This document shows, piece by piece, positions 31,974 to 36,394 of a stretch of DNA of 36,394 nt (its first letter is position 1; every line of letters begins with the position of its first letter). The stretch comes from UBA11540 sp003445125 (lineage in GTDB: Bacteria > Bacillota > Clostridia > Oscillospirales > Ruminococcaceae), in the NCBI GenBank assembly GCA_937899435.1, contig CALBQG010000016.1:1-36394 (forward strand). The letters are read 5' to 3'. The position numbers and the translations under genes were made by a program. The notes beneath the pieces are model-generated. The model was not told the origin of the DNA. It saw nothing but the letters and a program-made list of their open reading frames with translations, and made no database searches.

Positions 31974-32558
31974 ATGCCGTTGTGTGAATCGGTATACAGC
32001 GTTCTGATTGTTTCCTGCGGTGAAAAATTTTCTCAATCTCTGATCTCCCTTCTTCCGGAATCCCGCTTCGACCCCGTCCACACCGTGGCAAGCGCCGCTT
32101 CCGCCAAACGCGCGCTGCTCGGACGCAGCTACGATTTCGTCATTGTCAACACGCCGCTTTCCGACGATTTCGGCACGGATCTTGCGCTGGACGTCTGCCG
32201 CGGGGATTCTTCGGTCGCCTTATTGCTTGTCAAAAACGACCTTTTTGACGACATTGCCGGGCGCGTCGGTCCGTTCGGCGTGTACACGCTTTCCAAGCCC
32301 ACCTCCAATGCGGCGGTGAGCATGGCGATTTCCTGGATGTGCGCCACGCGCGAGCGGCTGCGGAGAATGCAGAAAAAAGCGGCAAGCGCCGAGGAGAAGA
32401 TTGAGGAAATCCGTTTGGTCAACCGCGCCAAGTGGCTGTTGATCAGCGAACTGAAAATGACGGAAACGGACGCACACCGTTATATTGAAAAACAGGCGAT
32501 GGATCGCTGTGTATCCAAACGGGACATCGCCGCGGACATCATCCGCAATTATTCCTGA
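31974..32558 (+). CDS. ANTAR-domain RNA-binding regulator with degenerate receiver
   Basis: A 194-residue cytosolic protein. The N-terminal CheY-like receiver (about 8-120) has lost its acidic pair (VLIVSCGEKF where DD is expected) and has Asn59 at the phospho-acceptor position (DFVIVNTPLSDDFG). It keeps the Lys-Pro in LSKPTS. A coiled-coil linker (TRERLRRMQKKAASAEEKIE) joins the C-terminal ANTAR domain (about 138-194; LVNRAKWLLISELKMTETDA, HRYIEKQAMDRCVSKRDIA). ANTAR proteins bind paired hexaloop hairpins and prevent transcription termination. Without phosphorylation, control must come from a partner, most simply the GS homologue encoded just before it (inference). GAGGAGGAAACCCC precedes the ATG. 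The RNA target was not found with certainty; the asnB leader is a candidate. Confidence 0.9.
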   Translation: MPLCESVYSVLIVSCGEKFSQSLISLLPESRFDPVHTVASAASAKRALLGRSYDFVIVNTPLSDDFGTDLALDVCRGDSSVALLLVKNDLFDDIAGRVGPFGVYTLSKPTSNAAVSMAISWMCATRERLRRMQKKAASAEEKIEEIRLVNRAKWLLISELKMTETDAHRYIEKQAMDRCVSKRDIAADIIRNYS

Positions 32559-32601
32559 AAATTACGAAAACCGCACATTCTGCGACAGACGGTTTTCACT
32601 C

Positions 32602-32640
32602 GATACCGACGGGTAACCCCCGTCGGTATCTCTCTGTATT
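32602..32640 (+). terminator. Terminator of the GS-ANTAR operon
   Basis: A perfect 12-bp stem (32602-32613 with 32619-32630, five-base loop) is followed by TCTCTGTATT. A weaker hairpin, GAAAACCG with CGGTTTTC (32566-32597), precedes it. Confidence 0.75.
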
Positions 32641-32754
32641 CCGGGGCAAGCACACACGGCTTGCCCTTGGCACTTTTAATGTGCATGGGGCAAATCCTAT
32701 GTACTCTTTACAGCTGCGGAGATTCCGATTTTTTTACAATTCTCCCGAAACCTC

Positions 32755-32783
32755 TTGAAAAATCAAAAAAGACGTGCTATAAT
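32755..32783 (+). promoter_or_regulatory. Strong promoter of the leader RNA upstream of the ABC exporter
   Basis: TTGAAA (32755-32760), 17 bases and TGCTATAAT with a perfect TATAAT (32778-32783). This is the closest match to an extended sigma-A consensus in the window. Confidence 0.85.
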
Positions 32784-32933
32784 ATGACCGAATAAACAGA
32801 TTGGTCATATTTTCGGCAAAAATGCCAAGGCTCCGACGGGCACGAGAGAACACCGAAAAATTCCGAAAATTCTCCTTTTGGTTGCAACCGATTTTTACAA
32901 AATAATACCAAGCTGCCTTCGGGCAGCTTTTTC
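32782..32933 (+). ncRNA. Candidate structured leader or small RNA of about 145 bases
   Basis: Between the promoter and the terminator lie a hairpin ATATGACC/GGTCATAT (32782-32789 with 32803-32810; its first bases overlap the -10), a GGCA-AAAA-TGCC hairpin (about 32816-32827), an inverted repeat GAGAA/TTCTC around a CCGAAAA-rich segment, and a GGTTGCAACC palindrome (32880-32889). There is no open frame with a ribosome site. It could be a free small RNA or a terminator-controlled leader for the ABC genes. The family was not recognised. Confidence 0.5.
32910..32933 (+). terminator. UUCG-capped intrinsic terminator of the leader RNA
   Basis: AAGCTGCC (32910-32917), a TTCG tetraloop and GGCAGCTT (32922-32929) followed by TTTC. 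It is about 120-145 bases from the expected transcript start and 265 bases before the ABC ATPase ATG. Confidence 0.88.
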
Positions 32934-33198
32934 GAAGGGAGCGAGTTAGCGGTGGGTAACTTAGTGCGGGGCATAAGGAGTTCATAAAAACGTCGGATGC
33001 GCCGTCTGCGGAGGTGTCGGCATAAACGCCGCACGCATTGCCGGGATTTTCGGACTGTGCATGAACACCGCAAACGGGTTCTTTGGCGGGAGCGTCCGGC
33101 AGGTCGTGACGGTACGGAAGTTTTTTCCTGCAAGCCGCGCTCCCCATCGGCACGAAAAACAGTCAAAAGCAAATTCCATAGAAACACGGAGGAAAAAA

Positions 33199-33900
33199 AT
33201 GAAAATTGCGGAATTTCAGAATGTCAGCCGCGTATACACCAGCGGCGACCACGAACTGAAGGCTCTGGACGGTGTAAATCTGACGCTTGACGAAGGAAAG
33301 TTTGTGGTGATTCTCGGTCCTTCGGGCGCGGGAAAAAGCACGTTGCTCAATCTGCTCGGCGGTTTGGACAGCCCCACTTCCGGCAAAATCGTCGTGGGCG
33401 GGCGGGACATTTCAACACTGTCAAAAAACGAGCTTGCCGATTACCGCGCGGAAACCGTCGGATTTGTTTTCCAGTTCTACAACCTGATTCCGACGTTGAC
33501 CGTACATGAAAACGTCGCTCTCGTCAAGGAAATTGCCAAGCACCCGCTCTCGGCGACCAAAATGCTGGAGGAAGTCGGGCTTGCCGACCATGCGAAAAAT
33601 TTCCCGTCCGAGCTTTCCGGCGGCGAGCAGCAACGCGTTTCCATCGCCCGCGCACTGGCGAGAAATCCGAAAATTCTGCTCTGCGACGAGCCGACCGGCG
33701 CGTTGGATTCGGCAACCGGAGTGCTTATCCTGAAGCTCCTGCTCAAAATGGCGCGTGAGTACGGAAAAACCATTGTCATTGTCACCCACAACCAGAATAT
33801 TGCCGGCATGGCGGACACGGTGATCCGTGTGAAAAACGGCAAAGTCGTATCGGCGGAGGAACAAAAAAATCCCATTGCCGCCGATGACATCGACTGGTAA
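33199..33900 (+). CDS. ABC transporter ATP-binding protein (LolD/MacB type)
   Basis: A 233-residue cytosolic ATPase. Walker A GPSGAGKST is at about 40-48, the Q-loop is in FVFQFYNLIPTLTVHENV, the signature LSGGEQQRV is at about 138-146, Walker B is ILLCDEPTGALD near 160, and the H-loop is VTHNQ near 195. The N-terminal AEFQNVSRVYTSGDHELKAL and the short length place it in the exporter group that works with FtsX-fold permeases. The open frame starts 46 codons earlier, but that part is non-coding in character; the ATG at 33199 follows CGGAGGAA. It sits 11 bases before the permease gene. The exported substrate is unknown; peptides or lipid-linked compounds are typical for this group. Confidence 0.95.
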   Translation: MKIAEFQNVSRVYTSGDHELKALDGVNLTLDEGKFVVILGPSGAGKSTLLNLLGGLDSPTSGKIVVGGRDISTLSKNELADYRAETVGFVFQFYNLIPTLTVHENVALVKEIAKHPLSATKMLEEVGLADHAKNFPSELSGGEQQRVSIARALARNPKILLCDEPTGALDSATGVLILKLLLKMAREYGKTIVIVTHNQNIAGMADTVIRVKNGKVVSAEEQKNPIAADDIDW

Positions 33901-33911
33901 AGGAGCCGACT

Positions 33912-36191
33912 ATGTTAGGAAAGAAAATGCTGCGCACCGCGTGGAGCTACAAAGCACAATTCATTTCCATGACCCTCATGGTTATGCTCGGTATCGGGAT
34001 GTTTGTGGGGTTCAACATGGAATGGGCAAGCATCGAATACAATATGTTCTCGTTTTTCGACGACAGCCATTTTGCCGACTACCGTCTTGTAAATGAAAAG
34101 GGGTATTCGGAGGACGATCTCGAAAAAATCTCCGATATCGACGGCGTGGAGGCGGCATCCCGTTTTCTCACGGTCAATGTGGATGTCAAGGACAAGGACG
34201 GCGACAGCGTTGCCCTTGCGGTGACGACGGATTTCGACGTTTCCTCTTTCGTTCTGATCGAAGGCGAGGCTTACGATCAGGACAGCGCGGACGGAATCTG
34301 GCTTTCCGATCAGTACGCCGCAAAAAACGGCATTTCCGTCGGTGACAGCCTCTCGTTTACCTATCGCAATACGGAAATTGCGGGAAAGGTCAAGGGGTTG
34401 ATCAAAGCCGCCGAACAGATGATCTGTGTGCGGGATAAAACACAGCTTATGCCTGACTTTTCCACCCACGGTTACGCCTACATTTCACCCGTTCTTTACG
34501 AAAGCGCGGTCGGTTTCGGCTACTACCCGCAGATCAACGTGATTTCCGATCTCGACAAAGATGTTTTCTCCGAAAAGGTCAACCGCGCGCTCGGGCAAAT
34601 AACCGTCATCCTTACAAAAGAAGAAACTCTTTCCTATTCGCAAGCCGACGGAGAGGTGAGCGAAGGCAAAGCGATGGGCAGTATTCTCCCCGCACTCTTT
34701 CTTCTGATCGGGCTTCTCACCATGGTCACGACCATGCACCGGCTGACCGCAAAGGAAAAAACGCAGATCGGTACGCTGAAAGCGCTCGGATTTCATGACA
34801 GCAAGATCATCCGCCACTACACCTCCTTTGCCTTTCTTGTGGCAATCGTTGGAACAGCCCTCGGCATCGGTATGGGCTATGCCGTTGCATGGGTAATCAT
34901 GAATCCGAACGGCATGATGGGAACCTATCTTGATCTTCCCGAATGGCGGCTGGTTTTCCCGTGGTTCTGCACACTGGCGGTCGTTCTTATCGTCCTGCTT
35001 CTGACGCTGATCGGATTCCTGTCCGTGCGGCAGATGCTGGCGGGAACACCGGCGGACGCACTTCGCCCTTATACACCGAAAAAGGTGAAGCCGATGCTCG
35101 TTGAACGCACCCGACTCTTTCATCGTCTGCCGTTCGGCACGCGCTGGAATATGCGCGATATCGTGCGGCACAAATCAAGAACCGCCATGAGTCTGGTCGG
35201 CATCATCGGATGCACGGTGCTTGTCCTCGCCTCGTTCGGCATGAAAGACACGATGAACGCATTTCTTGCGATGTATTATGACAACGGACTGAATTATTCC
35301 TCCCGCATTTTCCTCTCCGAAACGGCAACGGAAGAACAGCGCCGGGAGGTCATTGAAAAATACAAGGGCGATTTCGGCGGCTCGGTCAGCGTTCAGATGG
35401 AGGGAAAGACCGTATCGCTCGATATTTACGGAATCACACACGACAAAATCCGGATCATGGACGAAAATACGAAAAAGATCGAAATCCGCGATGACGGTGC
35501 GTATCTCTGTATGCGTCTGTCGGAACAATTCAGTCTGAGCGAGGGAGACACCTTCTCGGTCAGTCCCTTCGGAACGGACGATGTTTACACGATGAAGGTC
35601 GCCGGTGTTTTCCGCAGTGTTTCGGAAAACATCATCATTTCGGAGGCATACGCGGACTCTTTGAAGATTCCGTACACGGTGGATTCGGTTTACACCGACA
35701 CGGAAAAAGGCGCGGTCGAGGCTTCGGATGTCATCCGATCGGTTCAATCCAAGCAGATGATCATGGATTCCTTTGAGGCTTTCCTCTCCATTATGGACAC
35801 GATGATTTATCTGCTGGTCGGCGGGGCGCTTTTGCTCGGTATTATCGTGCTTTACAATCTCGGAACCATGAGTTACACCGAGCGTTACCGTGAAATGGCA
35901 ACGCTGAAGGTGGTCGGTTTCCGCGACAAGAAGATCGGCAGGCTGCTTTCCGGTCAGAACCTTGCACTCTCGGTCATCGGGATTCTGATCGGCATCCCGC
36001 TCGGTGCGCTCACTCTTTCGTATTTGCTTAAGACCCTTGCTTCGGAATATGAAATGAAAATGTCCATTATGGCGTCGTCCTATATTTTCACTGTTCTCCT
36101 GACAGTCGGAATGTCGCTTCTCGTCAGCTTGATGGTGGCGCGGAAGAACAAAAAGATCGACATGGTGGAAGCACTCAAAGGGCAGGAGTAA
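33912..36191 (+). CDS. FtsX-like ABC transporter permease (two FtsX domains)
   Basis: A 759-residue membrane protein. A first helix near residues 16-38 leads to an extracytoplasmic region of about 215 residues. Three helices at about 257-275, 303-328 and 346-370 form the first FtsX domain; the cytosolic segment RRTAKEKTQIGTLKALGF-type (HRLTAKEKTQIGTLKALGFH) lies between. A helix near 426-444 starts the second half, followed by another outside domain (about 445-620) and a final FtsX domain with helices near 626-648, 685-706 and 722-742 and the motif YTERYREMATLKVVGFRDKK. Eight helices in all. The ATG follows AAAGGAG. It pairs with the ATPase encoded before it; no two-component system adjoins, unlike BceAB-type loci. 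Confidence 0.93.
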   Translation: MLGKKMLRTAWSYKAQFISMTLMVMLGIGMFVGFNMEWASIEYNMFSFFDDSHFADYRLVNEKGYSEDDLEKISDIDGVEAASRFLTVNVDVKDKDGDSVALAVTTDFDVSSFVLIEGEAYDQDSADGIWLSDQYAAKNGISVGDSLSFTYRNTEIAGKVKGLIKAAEQMICVRDKTQLMPDFSTHGYAYISPVLYESAVGFGYYPQINVISDLDKDVFSEKVNRALGQITVILTKEETLSYSQADGEVSEGKAMGSILPALFLLIGLLTMVTTMHRLTAKEKTQIGTLKALGFHDSKIIRHYTSFAFLVAIVGTALGIGMGYAVAWVIMNPNGMMGTYLDLPEWRLVFPWFCTLAVVLIVLLLTLIGFLSVRQMLAGTPADALRPYTPKKVKPMLVERTRLFHRLPFGTRWNMRDIVRHKSRTAMSLVGIIGCTVLVLASFGMKDTMNAFLAMYYDNGLNYSSRIFLSETATEEQRREVIEKYKGDFGGSVSVQMEGKTVSLDIYGITHDKIRIMDENTKKIEIRDDGAYLCMRLSEQFSLSEGDTFSVSPFGTDDVYTMKVAGVFRSVSENIIISEAYADSLKIPYTVDSVYTDTEKGAVEASDVIRSVQSKQMIMDSFEAFLSIMDTMIYLLVGGALLLGIIVLYNLGTMSYTERYREMATLKVVGFRDKKIGRLLSGQNLALSVIGILIGIPLGALTLSYLLKTLASEYEMKMSIMASSYIFTVLLTVGMSLLVSLMVARKNKKIDMVEALKGQE

Positions 36192-36195
36192 AATG

Positions 36196-36228
36196 TGCCA
36201 AAGGTTTTTCCGGGTACCGGCATTTTTC
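36196..36228 (+). terminator. Possible terminator of the ABC exporter operon
   Basis: TGCC (36196-36199) pairs with GGCA (36219-36222) around an inner GGT/ACC pairing with an AAA bulge, followed by TTTTTC. The stem is short, so this is tentative. Confidence 0.45.
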
Positions 36229-36341
36229 GCCCGACAAGCCGCTCGTTTTCGGGTGCGCTGACGCGGCGTTTTCCCGCAAAAAATCATGAGTGTTTTTTTA
36301 AAATGAAAAACGCAAACAAACGCCCGCGCCGGCATCTGCGA

Positions 36342-36394
36342 TGAACTGCACCCCATTTGTTAGACAAGTATGGTATAATACTTGTACTAAGGGA
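36342..36394 (+). mobile_element. Left end of an IS3-family (IS150-like) insertion sequence, cut by the window edge
   Basis: From 36342 the sequence TGAACTGCACCCC then ATTTGTTAGACA (to 36366) matches, as I recall it, the terminal inverted repeat of IS150-group elements of the IS3 family, which begin with TG and share CTGCACCC and TTGTT.GAC. It is followed at once by a promoter and a purine-rich AAGGGA at the window edge, as expected before orfA. The transposase genes lie outside the window. There is no second end to test for a target duplication. Confidence 0.68.
36364..36385 (+). promoter_or_regulatory. Extended -10 promoter with overlapping inverted repeat in the IS end
   Basis: TGGTATAAT (36371-36379) is a full extended -10. 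It is framed by ACAAGTAT (36364-36371) and ATACTTGT (36378-36385), an 8-bp inverted repeat over the -10 that could be a binding site or simply an RNA hairpin. No -35 at 17 bases is visible. Confidence 0.5.

Larger units (their letters stand above)
32559..33198. other. 640-base gene-free region before the ABC exporter
   Basis: It contains, in order, two terminator-type hairpins, a GGGCAAG/CTTGCCC hairpin (32644-32666) with a related GGGGCAAA further on, a very strong promoter (32755-32783), an RNA leader ending in a UUCG-capped terminator (32910-32933), and about 260 GC-rich bases (32934-33198) with many short CCG...CGG hairpins such as CGGCATAAACGCCG. The open frames on either strand are low-complexity and have no ribosome sites. 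I see no tRNA, and no riboswitch class I can name. Confidence 0.6.

Noticed and set aside
32734..33187. Open frames of 136-139 codons on the minus strand before the ABC genes
   Set aside because: They are Arg/Ser/Pro-rich, overlap each other and the strong plus-strand promoter, and have no ribosome sites.
33061..33198. Upstream extension of the ABC ATPase frame
   Set aside because: The 46 extra codons resemble no ATPase N-terminus; a strong ribosome site supports the ATG at 33199.
1..36394. CRISPR arrays, tRNA or rRNA genes, prophage genes
   Set aside because: No regularly spaced repeats, no cloverleaf with a CCA-type end and no phage-type proteins were seen on either strand.

Overview
The window looks like a chromosome segment of a gut-type Clostridia bacterium (Oscillospiraceae/Ruminococcaceae-like). 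The evidence is Firmicutes-style Shine-Dalgarno sites, IreB, long-form HPF, CoaX, group II ECF S components, a T-box leader, a THF-riboswitch-like leader, a DUF5696 transporter operon and an ANTAR regulator beside a glutamine synthetase homologue. Base composition is moderately GC-rich. The genus cannot be fixed from sequence alone.

Layout. 1-3.1 kb (minus): ireB, then a large secreted lipoprotein with a pectin-lyase-type beta-helix. 3.1-5.3 kb (minus): purA followed by folT, with a THF-riboswitch-like aptamer and a terminator hairpin between them. 5.3-16.8 kb (minus): one tight eight-gene operon. In transcription order it holds a modular sugar-binding lipoprotein-like/secreted SBP (broken by a one-base frameshift in this sequence), two MalF/MalG-type permeases, an NHL-repeat/TPR membrane protein, a YIP1-like membrane protein, a DUF5696 secreted protein and a second pair of permeases. 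No ATPase is encoded in it. 17.2-21.0 kb (minus): cysE-cysS under a Cys-specifying T-box, and coaX with a neighbouring ECF S component. 21.1-24.9 kb (plus): hpf, then eda-kdgK-2-hydroxyacid dehydrogenase, a KDG/KDPG (uronate or gluconate) catabolic operon with a direct-repeat operator-like site. 25.0-27.3 kb: divergent AraC regulator and GH4 glycosidase. 27.4-30.6 kb (minus): asnB-pyrG with an attenuator-like hairpin in the leader. 30.7-32.6 kb (plus): a glutamine synthetase homologue and an ANTAR protein, divergent from asnB. 32.6-33.2 kb: a 640-base gene-free region with a very strong promoter and a terminator. 33.2-36.2 kb (plus): an ATPase/FtsX-type ABC exporter. 36.34 kb to the end: the left end of an IS3-family (IS150-like) insertion sequence that runs off the window.

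How it fits together. Several transcription units are controlled by RNA: the folT THF-type leader, the cysE-cysS T-box, the asnB attenuator, the promoter-terminator leader upstream of the ABC exporter, and an ANTAR protein that is itself a predicted RNA-binding antiterminator. The carbohydrate part (beta-helix enzyme, DUF5696 transporter operon, GH4, eda/kdgK) suggests a plant- or host-polysaccharide degrader that handles uronic acids. The nitrogen part (GS homologue, ANTAR, asnB, pyrG) groups glutamine-dependent enzymes around one divergent promoter region. The most promising unusual items are the eight-gene DUF5696 operon, the GS homologue whose flap glutamate is replaced by lysine and which is paired with a degenerate-receiver ANTAR protein, the asnB leader hairpin, and the 640-base non-coding region before the ABC exporter.
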